Assembly (NCBI GenBank): GCA_963277665.1
Contig: OY728122.1
Span: 1,549,460,868-1,549,524,867 of the forward strand
DNA length: 64,000 bases
Origin: Viscum album
Lineage: Eukaryota; Streptophyta; Magnoliopsida; Santalales; Viscaceae
Reading direction: 5' to 3'
Below the pieces are notes generated by a model. It was not told where the DNA came from, did no database searches, and saw only the letters and a list, made by a program, of their open reading frames with translations. This document shows positions 49,717 to 63,100 of this stretch, piece after piece (within the stretch, counting starts at the first letter, position 1; the number at the start of each line of letters is the position of its first letter). The translations under genes were made by a program, and so were the position numbers.

Positions 49717-50850
49717 CAGTCTAATTTATAACTGTTTCTTTGATGGTACTATGACTGTGGTTCATTTCAATAACATGAAAGTTCTTCATGAGGTTTACAG
49801 AATATTTACTCCCATTCTTGCTTCCGTCTTCAATGTATAGATATTCCTCGATAACCATCTGAGGTATTCATTGTAACTATTTTGGATATTTGTGTCTTTG
49901 GTTCATTATTTTTAATGTAATTAACTTTCAACTGCTTTTTTAAGGGTACCTTTTAGTAGATAATTTGACATTCAATTTTTAGATTTGATTTTCTATTTTC
50001 TGTGCAATCTTTATATGTTTCTTTGATGTTGGTATAAGTGTGGTTCATTGCAATAATAGAACAGTGCTTTGTGAGGTTTACAGAATATTTACTCCCATTT
50101 TTTGCTTCCTTCTTCACTGTATAAATATTCCTCGATAACCATATGAGGTATTCATTGTAACTAATTTGGATATTTGTGTCTTTGGTTCATTTTTTTTAAT
50201 GTAATTAACTTCCCAAATCTTTTTTAAGGGTACCTTTTAGTGGATAATTTGACATTCAATTTGTAGATTTGATATTCTATTTTCTGTGCAATCTTTATAT
50301 GTTTCTTTGATGTTGGTATAAGTGTGGTTAATTGCAATCAATGTACAATTATTCAGTTTTATATAATCTTTATTTTCAATTCCATCTGACTTCACTACAT
50401 ATATATTCGTCAATATACATTGTAGGTATTCATTCAAATAGATTTGCAGACGTGTTCCCATATAGCATTGTTTTTACTTGAATATTCTATTTTCAAATGA
50501 TTCATTTCTGTATAGTATATACATTCTTTAATGTAGGTATAAGTTTCATTTAGTAAAATTACAGGACAGTTCATATCAATGGGTACCTCATACTACATTA
50601 TGTGACATTCAATAATGATATTTCATTGTATTATTTTTGTTTGTAATGTATATATGTTTCTTTGATGTTGGTATAACTATGGTTCATTGCAATCACAATA
50701 CAATTCTTATTCAGGTTTAGAGATTACATAGTTGCAATTCCATCCATCTTCACTGGATAAATTTTCCTCAATATCCATCCAAGTTATTCATTCAAACCGT
50801 TTTTCAGATCTGTTCCTATACTGCATTCTATTTATTTGAATATGCTTCTT
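49717..50850 (+). repeat. Tandem array of about 285-bp units in the Helitron
   Basis: Units begin near 49717, 49999, 50283 and 50641. The start reads close to TCTGTGCAATCTTTATATG, then TTTCTTTGATGTTGGTATAA and GTGGTTCATTGCAAT. Later landmarks are TTCCTCGATAACCAT, GAGGTATTCATTGTAACTA and AAGGGTACCTTTTAGT. Units 1 and 2 are very alike, while 3 (about 358 bp) and 4 (partial) are more diverged. A partial copy of the unit's end also precedes the array (about 49660-49716). Confidence 0.88.
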
Positions 50851-53400
50851 TTTGAATATGTTGTTTTCAAATGTTTCATTTCTGGGAAATCCATGTTTTC
50901 ATGCTGCACAATTTTCATTATACTGGACATCTCTCATACTGGAAGAGGATAATGCTTCACATTTTTTATTACGCTATAGGTTTTTGATGCTGACTGTTTA
51001 TGCTGTAAGTATTGAATGTTTTCATGCAGAATGATGATCTTGGGCGTTTTGTTGTATTTGATGATATCATGTTGCTAGAATGAAAAGAATTTTATTTAAA
51101 GGGACATGTTTTGATAAGTTTACACTAGTTTTATGAACCTTAAGCACTTTGTATGCACATTCTGATGTCTATTTGAAGCAATTTTTTTCCAAAAGGTGCA
51201 TGGTGGGTTAAACCACTGTATAATAAGTAGTGATAAGGGTCCACAATTTATTTATGAAATTAATATTTCTTATGTTACTACTGCTTTTATCATCCTGTTG
51301 TTTGAATAGGCAGGGGTGGCTGGTAAAGGGGTAGGATGTGCATATACACATTGTGCATTATTCCTATATCTGATGCAAATATTTATGCAGTCTTCCAATG
51401 TTCATGGGTTGTCTACAGGTAAATGTTTTTTATGATATTCTTTTATTTTTACAATATAATGTTTAATATCAATACTTTTTTTGATGGTACAGGAGTTGCA
51501 GATATGATATTGATATTGGGAAGATGGAGGGGGGTTGTCACATCCATGCATGTGGGTATATCTATTTATGTTGAAGTATAATTAGTAGCAGGTATTCTTA
51601 CTGCCTCTAAAATTTTGAATATTTAAACGAATTTTTTCGTTTTCTAAAAATACTTTCCAATTAACATATTCAATGATAAATAGAACATGCTAAACATGTT
51701 TGGGAAGCCCGGTTTTCCCATTTTTAATCAGTTTCATGAAATTTTATTTCTTTATAAATTGATAACTATACAGGTTTTTCTTTATTCATTTTGTAGATTT
51801 GAAAGGTGTTCACTAATTAATGTTGTGTGTTTTCCCCATTCTTGAAATTTCATTGAAGCGAAGTCCTATTTTTTTACAAATAGATAATTTCAATATATTA
51901 TATTTCATTATTTTTGTTTGACATGCCATCATAAAAGATATTCATAGACTAAATTGTTTCCAAATTACTGGCCTTGCAAGTTACTTTATCAGACCGACTT
52001 TTTTCACTTACAACATCTTTCTTCAAAGCAGGTGTATGATAGAAGAACATATTCTTTCTTAGCATGACCCCTCTCTATCCCATAATTCCATGTCTGTATT
52101 TATTAAAATTCCATATTACAAACACATGATGTAATATTAACTCTTGACTGAATATGTGTCTATTTATTGATGTCCATAGTACTGAATATGTGTCTGTTTA
52201 TGGGTTCTTGAGTACCATAAAATATGAATCCAATTTGAAGTGTACAAATAATTCTTTCAGCAAGTGTAAGAACACTTATCACTGTGAATAATTCACTTCT
52301 CCAACATTCCTACATCCTCCTATATCGAGCAAGGTATGTGAGACGTCTTTTTTACTGTCTAATATGTTAATTTCTCAGCTTTTATTTTCATGGACCCGTA
52401 TTTATTTTATTTCACATAATATGGAATCAATGCATGTTTTCAAAAAAACAAGGATTGTCATGAAAAATGTAAAAACTGTTCTGATATGGATTGTATGGAG
52501 AGATTAAGAGGCAACTAAAAAGGTCGCAATATCAACATTTCATTCTTGTATTCCTTAGCAGCTACACAAAGGATGCAGATAAGACAAATTAATGCATTTA
52601 CTGATTAGTTGCATATTGATATAATATATATCCTCCACTTTCTGAAAAATTTCTCCATACATTTTTATATATACTGACAGCATTGAAGACACTCGAGTAA
52701 AAGTATATAATAATATCTATTTATATTAGAAAACAAAATACACAAAATACTGAATTTTTCCTCAGTATTGAACATGGAGATCAAATCAGTGTATCTTCCC
52801 AAGTAAGTAGTGTCCTCGAATATATCTAGGTACAACTTCTTTGGTATTTTTTAATTTTTTTATTAACAATTGAAATTATTATTATGGTTATGTTAATTTT
52901 AACAATTCATAATAGAAGTATCAACATAATAGGTCTTCTGTAGGGAATTCAAACATTAGCACATGATTTGATACTCCAACCATTAATATGTCCACTACTC
53001 AGGTATTCAATAGTTATCTTTAATGACTAATTTAATTTCATTAACATAAATACGAGTGCATTAATTCAATGTAGAATGTTTTTTCTAAGTCTTTCAATAA
53101 AATTGTTCTTTCTATCTTGTATTTTTCTACATTAAAAGTACTGTGTACATATAAATATTAGAATTGTCATAAATATTTCAATTGCTGCTATTTATTTTAT
53201 CATGACAATTAAGCACAAAGATGGCATTAACACCTTCTTTGGTAACCAATTTTGACAAACCTTTTTATCATTTAATCTTTACATTTTTAGTATTTGTGAT
53301 ATCTTCTTAAGAACCTACAATTCTTAAATTTGATGAAAAACATGTTTTTCATGTAATATTCTAATTAGTGTGATTTATATTATCCATAATCTGTATATAT
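50851..53400. other. Helitron interior without recognised gene
   Basis: T-rich sequence on the + strand. Near 51300-51560 there are splice-like signals: GTAAATG after CTACAG at 51419, a T-rich run, then GATGGTACAG just before a G-rich exon-like piece (about 51493-51560). These would fit a captured exon-intron fragment, but the flanking frames have stops and no protein is recognised. Confidence 0.35.
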
Positions 53401-53404
53401 TTTT

Positions 53405-53705
53405 TTGACAAACATGTTTAACATTACTATCATCTAAAAATTGTTAACATTTCTTCTGATTACTGTGTTTTTTTAAATACATGTTTAACATTCTCGATTA
53501 TGTATGTAATTTGAACAGATTAAAAATCAAATACACATGAAGTTCTGCTATCTGAAATCTATATATTTTATTGAAAAACACGTTTAAGATTTCTGCAATC
53601 GATAAGTTGTACATTCTTAACATTTTTATCATTTTCTGACAAACATGATTAACATTTTCACACAAAATATGAATTTTTTTTACAAACATGCTTAACATGT
53701 CTGTC
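53405..53705 (+). repeat. Degenerate AACATGTTTAACATT repeats
   Basis: About seven copies of a word close to ACAAACATGTTTAACATT, near 53410, 53441, 53478, 53577, 53614, 53639 and 53682. They are separated by about 25 to 100 bases of T-rich sequence. Some copies have kept only TTAACATT. Confidence 0.65.
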
Positions 53706-54061
53706 ATGAAATCTACTAATTATTGTGATTTTTTCCAGTAAGGTGTATCATGTAATCTGTACATATATTGAACTGGTTTTGTCTCATAGTTTATTGAAGA
53801 ATTTAGTTCATAAAAATCCATATAACGTTTAAATCTGTATTTTCCGGTTGGATTAACATATGTATCCTTATTTTTGAGCAGTGGGTTTTCATTTCTGCTG
53901 CTTTTTTGATGTATTTTTCTACATTTTTTTGTTTGAAAGGTGCACATGTGCAGTAGATTTCAGCTGGAGAAGATGAATGGGGCTGTTTTCTGAGTCCATA
54001 GCACTACTTGAGGGGTCTACCTTACTGAAAAGGAATTGCAGGTCCATGATGGAAGAGCTCT

Positions 54062-54480
54062 GTAGGGGGGAGGGGGGGGGGAAGAACTAGGCAGGGGGAG
54101 GGGGCTGGTGGGGGAAGGGGATGGGCAGTGGGGAGGAGGAGGTGGGAGGGGGAGGTGCTTGGTAGGGGGAGGAGAGGGGAAGAGTTGGGAGGGGGTGGGG
54201 AGGAGAAGAGCTGGGGCAGGGGGGAGGTTGAGGGGAGTGGGAGGTTCTGGGAAAGGGTGAGTGGAGGGGCTGGATAGGGGAGGGGAGGGGAGGGGATGGG
54301 TGGGGCTGGGCTGGGGGTGGGTTGGGGGAGAGGGGGAGGGCCTGTGCAACTGGGAGGGGTTGGACAGGGGGTGGAGGGGGATGGCAGAGGGGAGGGGGAG
54401 GGGAAGGCCAGTGGGGAGGGGCTAGGCAGGGGAGAGGTGACGGCCTGAGCAGTAGGGAGGGGCTAGGCAGGGGACAGATA
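54062..54480 (+). repeat. G-rich tract, about 420 bp
   Basis: Nearly all G with A and scattered T or C, made of GGGGAGGGG, GGGGCTGG and GGGGCTAGGCAGGGG words. The last word is repeated at about 54417-54431 and 54462-54474. Short C-poor units recur without a fixed period. Many runs of four or more G lie close together, so G-quadruplexes are possible. Proline-rich open frames on the minus strand are by-products of the composition. Confidence 0.88.
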
Positions 54481-55448
54481 ATTGAGTACTCCCATGCTTT
54501 TTCACAGGTGGAGTTAAAGTATGTCTCCACTTAAAATAATTATCCATATTGTTATTATTAATTTGTTATTCGAAACATTTTATCAGTTTGTCTAATTTAT
54601 CATGTCTGTTTCATAAAAAAGTTTTCCTAGATTGTATTTTTTATTATTTCTTTCATTTATTACTGATTTTCCATTTTCTGATTATTAATTACTTTCATTG
54701 AATTTTTTTGAAGTTGTTTTCATTGATGATTATTGTAAACATATCCATTTGATTATGACATGTTTTTTTCACTTCACCAGATTAACCAATTATTTTAGCA
54801 TACTAATATGTGTCATTTACTCATATTCATGTTCAATTACATATAGTAGGGATCAAAATAACTTTCTATAAACATGACAAATTTATGCTACTCTGCATCA
54901 ATGGAACATGGTAGTACTGGGAGGGATGTTGACTGCACATTCTGTTCGTGTTAATGTTTTCAAACATGTATTTGCTACTAAAATTGTATTTATGTTCTCT
55001 TATCATGGTTAAAAATAATTCAATAGTTCGGTTTCCAAGGTGACATAAAACTGACAACTTATATCTCTTTACTGAAAATGAACCATGCTATTATTTCCAA
55101 TTTCAAGTTATGTTATCATGTTTCTGTTTTAATGTTTAGATACATAAACTATCTATAAGTTATATGTTCATAATATGTTTCTATTAATAGATTATTAATT
55201 TCAACATATTAATTATTAATTTTCGTTGATCACATATCATATATATTTTAGATGACTCTAGGATGGATAGAATTGATCAAAATAATATATAATTTCCACC
55301 ATCATAGAATATTCATGGAGAAGAACTCATGAGTTATTCATATCATTTATTTATTCTACTATATAGATTTGTTTTCATGGATGATACCATGATTCCAGTA
55401 CCAACCAATAATCTTATAATTGGAATATTTTGGTATTCTTCTGGACAT

Positions 55449-55454
<6 letters not shown>
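54481..55454. other. Helitron interior, no gene
   Basis: AT-rich sequence with no coding signal or clear repeat. Confidence 0.4.

Positions 55455-55482
<28 letters not shown>
55455..55482 (+). repeat. (AT)n microsatellite
   Basis: About 14 uninterrupted AT units. Confidence 0.9.
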
Positions 55483-55485
<3 letters not shown>

Positions 55486-55619
55486 ACTAATGTTAAAATA
55501 TCGTATGAAATTAAATCAATGGAGTGTGATAATATTATGTATCATAAAGTGAAATTTATTTATGATGATTAGGTTAAAAATATGAACTCTCAATTACATT
55601 ATCTTTTAAAGACACCACA

Positions 55620-55910
55620 CTGAATGCAACCATGTTTCCTACTAATCCTCATCCCAACATCGTCACAACCCCATCCAATCCAGTCAAAATCTAGTTACCT
55701 TAAAACTCTGTACATTTCCTTCCATCATTTATCGCAATCTCACCTCTTGCCTACACCTCCGCCATCACCTCCAACTTCAGTTTCATCCATGTCTCTTATC
55801 TCTACCCCTTCCATTCCGTCATGCCTTATCTCCATCACAATTAGTCTTTACTTCATTTCCTTCAATCACGGGTATCCTAATAACTTCATTATCATCATTT
55901 TATTCTAAAC
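55620..55910 (+). other. C-rich 3' segment of the Helitron
   Basis: C-rich on the + strand, with an open frame (55624-55908) rich in Ser, Pro and Leu. No known domain. Low stop density is expected from the composition, so I do not call it a gene. Confidence 0.4.
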
Positions 55911-55982
55911 ATTATATGAAATACAACGACAGTGCAATTTATTTTAATGACACAAAACCAGATTGATTTGAATGAAAATTGA

Positions 55983-56017
55983 ATAGTCCCGTTCATTTGC
56001 ACGGGTAGAGTACTAGT
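55983..56017 (+). terminator. Helitron 3' terminus: hairpin and CTAG
   Basis: Stem CCCGT (55988-55992) and ACGGG (56001-56005), loop TCATTTGC, then TAGAGTA and CTAG ending at 56016, with T next. In Helitrons the hairpin acts as the signal that ends rolling-circle transfer. Plant families commonly have CCCGTGCA...TGCACGGG here. Confidence 0.9.
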
Positions 56018-59000
56018 TTTCTAAAAACACACCACACTATAGACAAAACTATTGAGAAGTAATAAACTATTTATGAAGAATATTCCTTGAAATGATAATA
56101 TCCTTACACAACATCCAAAAAAATGACAAACTATACCAGAAAATATATACACCATATAAAATTCTAAAAAAGTAATATTCCATAATATTTCTACCCATTT
56201 CCAACCAATTACCTGAGGGAAATTAATATCCTCACTAATATTTTTAATTCGGAAAAAATTACCAATAATAATATTTTTATTTATTGGAAAAATCAAAACT
56301 ATATTTACATATTTTTCAGTAAATATATATTAAAATTATCTATTCACCATCATGATAAGTTATCTATTATAATATCAATGAACACTAACTTAATCATTAG
56401 GAAAGGGGAGGAATAAAACATAACAAAACAATACCATAAAATATATCCTTTTAGGTTTCCACTGCATACCCATCTAAAATACACTAAAAAAATACATTCT
56501 ATGATATAATCCTCATAACTCTACATAATACACCAAATAAAACTGGTAGTTGGACTAATATTTACATTAATGATATCACAATGTTGAAAATATTTATATT
56601 TTAATGCTTTTAGACAGAGAATCACATGATTTAAAATAAATATCAATCATCACTTTTATAAAAGTGAACTTTTTGAAAATACTATATCTTTGAATCCCAA
56701 TCCACCAACTTCTATTAAAATATACATTTTATCCATTTAATTTTATTTCTTCTTATTTTTCTCCTAAAATTGCACCCAAAAAGGTTATAAATTAATGAAT
56801 ATATTTTATCAATAAGAGAATCTAAGAATTTATATAGTGATATAAGATACATATGAATGGATTGATCTAGTGAAGTATGTATTATATCATTTCTATCCTT
56901 TGATAGGTTCTTTCCCATCCACATATGAATCACATTGTATATTATCCCAATGATTAAATTAAAACATATATTTTAGATCTACCACTAACTTTTGGAAACC
57001 CCAAATATTAATTATATTTATACTTTACGTTCATATGTGAAACAATGTCATCAATTATCCCTATTAGGATTCCATATTTTTAAATGAAAATTATTGAATG
57101 TTAACATTCTATCTATAATATGTCTCATAATTATTAATTTAACAAAATATTATTTGGTATTCTTCCCAAGTAACAATTTATAATAAGATGTTATCATTTA
57201 TATATGAGTAATTTCTTGGTCATTTTTAATTTTATTGATTCCATGTATTGTACCGTGAATAATTTAATTAGATATATGTTTTGTAAATATCTACATACAA
57301 TGATCAATAAATAAGTTTAAAATTATTCTTTTTATCACATACCTTATGAATGGATAATGGTTCTTGAAAAATATCCATTGACCACAATCATGTAATAAAT
57401 AAATAAAATACATTAGATGATATTGTTAACCCATAATTCCTAAAACCCACATTTCTTAAGAATTTTTTCTATCAAAGTCCATTCTAATTTATAATATATT
57501 TTGATCATATCATGTTTTTTGGCCTTATTACTTTTCTGAAACATTGATATTTTTTCTCAATGCGTGGAGAAATTCCTCAGAAATAATTATATTATCTGTT
57601 ATCAAACATTGAGACATAAATGATATTTTAATTTAATAAATAAAATAAAACATTTTTCTAATTTTTTTCCAAAATTTTATTTCATTTAAGTAAAATTTAT
57701 TCCAAATGATTATATATTGAAAATTTAAATGAATATTTGGTCTAGAAACCATAATAATTAGTGTAATAATAGTTTAATTTATAGGTTGATGATATAAATT
57801 TATTTCCAATTGTTATTCCCAAGCATTAATATATTCAAACACATAATATAATACAACCATTTAAAAAATATAGCTTGAATCCCATCCAATTGAGATCCAT
57901 AACAAGTTATATATATTTTAATGTTTTAATGTTTTCTGAATTCTTTATTTCATTAATTAAAAAATCATTCATTTATGAAGAAATAACATGTGGTATATAG
58001 TGTTCCACCTATCTACTTGTGAAACAATGTTCATATAAAAATAACTTCTCATAAAATTATGAAATAATATTCTTAGTAACCCGTACCCAATCAACATATG
58101 TACCACTTTCACATTTTTATTTAATGATATATTTTTCTTGCAATATAATATGGTCTAAATTGTATAATAATGTTATATTGTAATCATATTCCTATATATA
58201 ACTAATTCTTGATCTAATATTCCAAAAATAGTCATTACATAGAAAATTATTATTAAATATATTCTATATGAACCATATTTAATAAATATAGTTACCAATC
58301 ATAACCGAACCATATATAAAATAAAATTCCTTTTCAATATCATGAATTTTAATATCAAACATTTAATGATATTATCTACCCTAATCTTAAATATCAATCT
58401 CAATCCTCTGAATATTCTATTTCATTATCAATCCATAATGTTTCAATAATTATTTGATAATATTTTCATACATTTTTAAATAAACCCCCTTGTTTGAAAA
58501 ATTAATTGTGTTCTCTTTCTATTAGTTCATTTCATTGAATTTTTTAGTATAGAATAGTATAATTATTAGAGGACATAAGAAATAAATGTAATATTCTATA
58601 TGATGTAAAAATCACTTTCTTATATAGTGAATCTACATTCCAATCAATTCAGTCATAGATATGTCCACCTAAGTTCCTTGAAAATGGCTATTAAATTGAT
58701 CCCCTTCATACGTATGATTTTATAATCCTATTTCATCAATTACATTGCAAAAACATTACATGATACTGACACATATAATAAAGCCACCTTTATTTTCACA
58801 CTTAATTTTTTTATTTGACCCACATGAAATTATTAACCCTTATATATTTTGAACATTTTTCTGTGATTTTATAACAATATATATTTATAACTACTACTAA
58901 TCCAACCATTCAAGTCCACAAATTACATTCTCCATTATTGTCTTCACATTTACATGCTGCAATATGATTCTAGGAAAATTTATTGGCTCTATAATTTTAT

Positions 59001-59840
59001 CCCAATTTCTATGTAATTCACATACCACTTATATAATCAAATAAATTCAATGAATAAAAAATGAAAAACTAAAATCAGTTTACAAATTTTATATAACTTA
59101 TCTATTTTATAAAATTTCATACAAAAAAACATGTTAAGGAGATAATTTCAGCTCTATGTGTGGAGTATTTGAACTATCCTAGATTTTATAAATATTAATT
59201 AGTTCAATATAATATATTATTTATCATATTGTATTTGATCAATTCTATATTCCTTTATATTTAATTTAGTTTTCCTCAATTCAACAAAATTTTTCATATG
59301 ATATAATGTGTAATAGATTCATCAAATATAAATTCCTCCAGGATATCTTACTCCTATATCCCTATATTATAGTAACTAATTTTTATCCATATTTATTCTT
59401 ATCTAGATTCTTAATCGTATGAAATTTATTTTAGAATAGTTTTTACAATCTCAAAATATTTATATATAAGGATATTTTTCAATGTTCAAACTTATAAATT
59501 CCCCCAAAATATATCATCTGTTTATTTTTTGTCTATATTTATTTTTTTTATTTAAGTAAAATCACTATTGAGTTTTTTATTTGGTTCTAAAATGATTTGA
59601 AAATAATTTCATTGTGAAACCCAAGATTCCACAATATAGTAATTGATATTTAATTTCATTTTTTTATATATTCATCTTTCATTTTAGACTAAAAATTAAT
59701 AATTTTTTTAAATTATTCAAGAATTCATCCTGAAAACACAAGAACACATGTTCTGTGGATGTTAAAAATACAATTTTGTTGATTGTTTTATATTCTCATG
59801 CATAACAATATGAAAACATTTGGTGTCATTATATATGAGG
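56017..59840. other. AT-rich stretch without recognised features
   Basis: No coding signal, RNA gene or array found on either strand. Composition matches the AT-rich flank left of the Helitron. Confidence 0.4.
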
Positions 59841-62639
59841 AGATTTAATTATATTGTTTGGTTAATGGGAGGCTCAGTGATTAGGTATTGATACTATAAT
59901 TTTGATCCTTTGGACAACTTTGTGAGATATATTTGGACTTGGATGAATGTTTTAGTGTATTTCTTGGTTCTAGAGTGACCATTGGAGAAAACCCCAGAGG
60001 CCTGCAGAAGGTTGCTCCATGATCTGTAGGACATACTGTAATGATATATTGCGCAGGGTTCACCATGTATGCTATTTGAGGGAACCATGCTTTAAGAGGG
60101 GATGAAGTTCCATGGAGTATTATGCCTTCCTAGGGAAGTGTATGACATTCTACAACATATAGGTATGGAACCATGATGGTTTCTATCTAAGGGTTCCATA
60201 ACCTAACAAGGGGAAATAAATATATGACCTAGAGGGGATGCACTAGAGTGAGGCTAGATAATGGTTGATCCCCTAAACTATGGTGACCACACAATGACAT
60301 AGGAGGGGTATATCACGACTGAAACACTATCTTGATTCTGTTGGAAATATATAATGGTAACTGGGAGGATAACCTATTCGATGTTTAATTTGAAAGAATA
60401 TCAAGAGAGGGTTGTTTTGGTTGAATCTCCCCTATCCTCATCCCTATATCGAAACCCATAAGGGGGTGGTTGGGGGATGTGTTTTAGTGGCATTTTCTAT
60501 TCTGATACAGGGGTGTTATTACACTTCTCACATTTCTCATACTTTTTTATTGATTTCATTGATTACTGACATTGTTAGGCTTGGGATGTACTGATGATTT
60601 TAGAAGATAATTTCAAATATACTAATGATGATGATATTTTTACAGAACTTAGTTTTAGGAGGATTCAAATAGATTACACGTGACTTCTCATGTCTGTTTA
60701 GTGGATAGAATAATCCCAAATGGGGTTTTGAAGAATATACCTATTTTCATTGAGTAGAATAATTATTTATAATTTTTTATAATTAAATACTTTTACATGT
60801 TCATGTGAGATGAGGGATTAGGTTTTTGTTTGATATTGGAAAAGGCATCAATGATATCTTTAATGGAATTATAGAGAATTGAATATGTGGTAACTTTTAT
60901 TTATAGAAAGGTGGTCCCTTTATAAAAATTCATATACATTATATTCATGTGTTTCCATAATGGAATAAAACTACGTAAATTGATGGGGACTGAGAGAACC
61001 TTATAGAAATTTAAAGGGTGTCATTGAGCCTCATCAATTTTTGAATAGGGTCTATTTTTTCACTTAGGTATGTTGGGATCAACTAGAAACCATATTTCCA
61101 TGGGGAAATGAGGTAATTTTTGTCATAAATATACCATAGGTTTATCCTAGTATGTTAGATGAGTCAATGATAGAATTGGGTGTAAATCCACAGTCTATTT
61201 TTGTAGTAAGGATACGATTAGGCTTTGTAGTGATAGGTGACATGATGTTAAATCTCATGATTGGTATGTAGAACCCGTATGAGGGTGGACCAAGGGTTTA
61301 TGAATGAAATTTATTGGAAAAGTCCTATATGACTTGTCAAGGTGTGATATATAGGGGTTAATTGTAGCTGTTGTATTTTTAGTATATTTATAGAGTGAAA
61401 GGAGATAGATCCCTATGAGGATTGTGAGATTAGATTTTAAGGAGGTTCAATCATTCCATTTGATTTCTAGCTATGGAATAAACAACAGTTGATGAAGTCC
61501 CAATGTGGTGAAATGTATGTACGAATATTGATGGGATTTATGGACCCCGGTGGACTCATGGATGGGTGAGATGAGCATTCAAAAATGACAGATATGATGG
61601 GTGTGTACAACCTTAGTGGTTTTAAGGACATTAACCTGAGGGGAGGGAATAATGATTATGTAAATCAGGACATGGGGACAAGACTCTGATTAATAACACC
61701 ATAATGAGGGTATTTTTTAGTTGTCACCCGTACCTTGAGGGATATGGTAGATATGGATAGGTTCCCACCCTCAAAGAGAGGGTAGTGTCTAGGTTGTGAT
61801 GCATCCTAAGTGAGAGGGTTGTGACCACTTATATGTAGTTTTTACATAGAACTTGTTCAAGGAAATATACATAGATGAATGAGAATATTTTCTTTTTGAT
61901 GACTGGTCATATGTATCTTAAAATGAGACTTTATTTGGTTATGTCTATCTAGTCCCTTTATGAAAGTCATGTATTGTAGACCTCTGTATGTTGGTGAAGG
62001 AAATTATTTCCTATGTGATGTGATCCAAGGATGGGAATAGGTTTTTATAAGGACATGGATACAACGTACTTGATAACATGATTTTTTTAGGTGAGAGGGA
62101 ATGATCAGTTGGATTCCTTACCGTATTGATTTTTGATGGAATCATTGTAGGTTTTAAATTAAGCCTTAGTTGTAGGAGATCATGTTTTAGGATTTAGAAT
62201 TATTGATATTCCACATGGATATTTGGAAGGAAGCATCAACATGATTTTAATTAATCACAATTTAATTTTGAGAAGATATTGGTTAGTGGGTAAGGTCTGT
62301 GAGATTGGGTTTTGTGGAAAATTAATCATACAATCTTGTATTGAGTTATGCGATTAGGTACTTTGGGCAGATGCACCTATTCAGTTTTTCAGGAACATTA
62401 TAGATAATGAGTAAGGACCTATGAGATTTTCTTTAGATTCTTATCCTACCCAGGGAATAAGAGATTCATTATTGTAATTACTTCATAGGAAGAGTTACAA
62501 TGCTTAAGGGAAAGTTTGTAGGTGTTTATGCACATCGATCATTTACGTTTGGGATGAATGAGAAGATATTGACAGGATGAGAACTGTTGTGATTTATGAA
62601 ATTTATATTTTAATAGTTTCCCAAAATTCAACAGTAGAA
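59841..62639. other. G-richer stretch, probably a decayed gypsy element
   Basis: The + strand has more G than C and is less AT-rich. A segment at about 60405-60545 has AAGGGGGTGGTTGGGGGATG and then ATTACACTTCTCACATT. It resembles the part shortly before the LTR end in the chromovirus (GGGGGGTCATTATCTCACTTC, from about 12447), so an LTR end may lie near 60550. No pol domain could be read before 62640. Confidence 0.3.
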
Positions 62640-63100
62640 TGTTAGGTTTCCCTATATTGAGAGTTATGATATTTTTAGTGGATTAAGTTACCATGGTATG
62701 GTAAATCAATGTTGTTCCTTAAAACTATTTTTCAGGTATGAGTGTGAATGGATTGGGTAGAGTGACATTTATATGGTTTTGTGACCTATTTAGGACACCA
62801 GCATTTGAATAGTGTATGTCAATTAATATGGTGGGGTACACACCATTTGATATGGAGGTCATGACTCTTGGTTTAGATTAATATTGGTGTTTTTTAATGA
62901 TTGCATTCATAGTGATCTAGGAATGAGTGACGATTTGTTTATTATGTTGCATCTTGGGTATATGCATGATAAGCACATTGATTCACTAAATTTAATAATT
63001 GATGAAGTGTGTGTTATGGAGATCATGAGTATTATTTATAGTTATGATTATAATTATACTCCCATGATGGGTAGTATTATGTTATTCATGAGGGAATAAT
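62640..63100 (+). pseudogene. Probable Ty3/gypsy integrase fragment
   Basis: In order on the + strand: SYHGMVNQ (about 62688), in the place of the family's PYHPQ.NGQ; ECEWIG about 20 codons later (family ..WVDEL); FRTP, and GYTPFDMEV near 62836, in the place of YRT and GATPFSLVYG; then HIDSLNLIIDE (about 62977), in the place of YEQLNLIEEK. The distance from TPF to LNLI, about 47 codons, agrees with the family. Single motifs are weak, but order and spacing together are persuasive. 62884-63099 is open. Confidence 0.5.

Larger units (their letters stand above)
48683..56016 (+). mobile_element. Non-autonomous Helitron, about 7.3 kb
   Basis: The 5' end starts TCTATATATCTTC after an A (48682). The 3' end is a hairpin, CCCGT/ACGGG with an 8-base loop (55988-56005), then 11 bases ending in CTAG (56013-56016), followed by T. 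TC and CTAG ends, a short hairpin about 11 bases before the end, insertion between A and T, and no target duplication are the hallmarks of plant Helitrons. There is no Rep/helicase coding sequence, so it would depend on another element. The interior has a composition and repeat content unlike both flanks. The 3' end is very clear; the 5' end is chosen from the motif and the change in composition. Confidence 0.82.

Noticed and set aside
54017..54534. Proline-rich frames of 110 and 147 codons on the minus strand and a Gly-rich frame on the plus strand
   Set aside because: They overlap in several frames and follow only from the G-rich tract, which has almost no stops. No domain or codon bias.
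59881..60088. Two overlapping minus-strand frames of 61 and 64 codons with fairly balanced composition
   Set aside because: They are in different frames over the same DNA and match no family I know. Probably LTR or leader sequence of the decayed element to the right.
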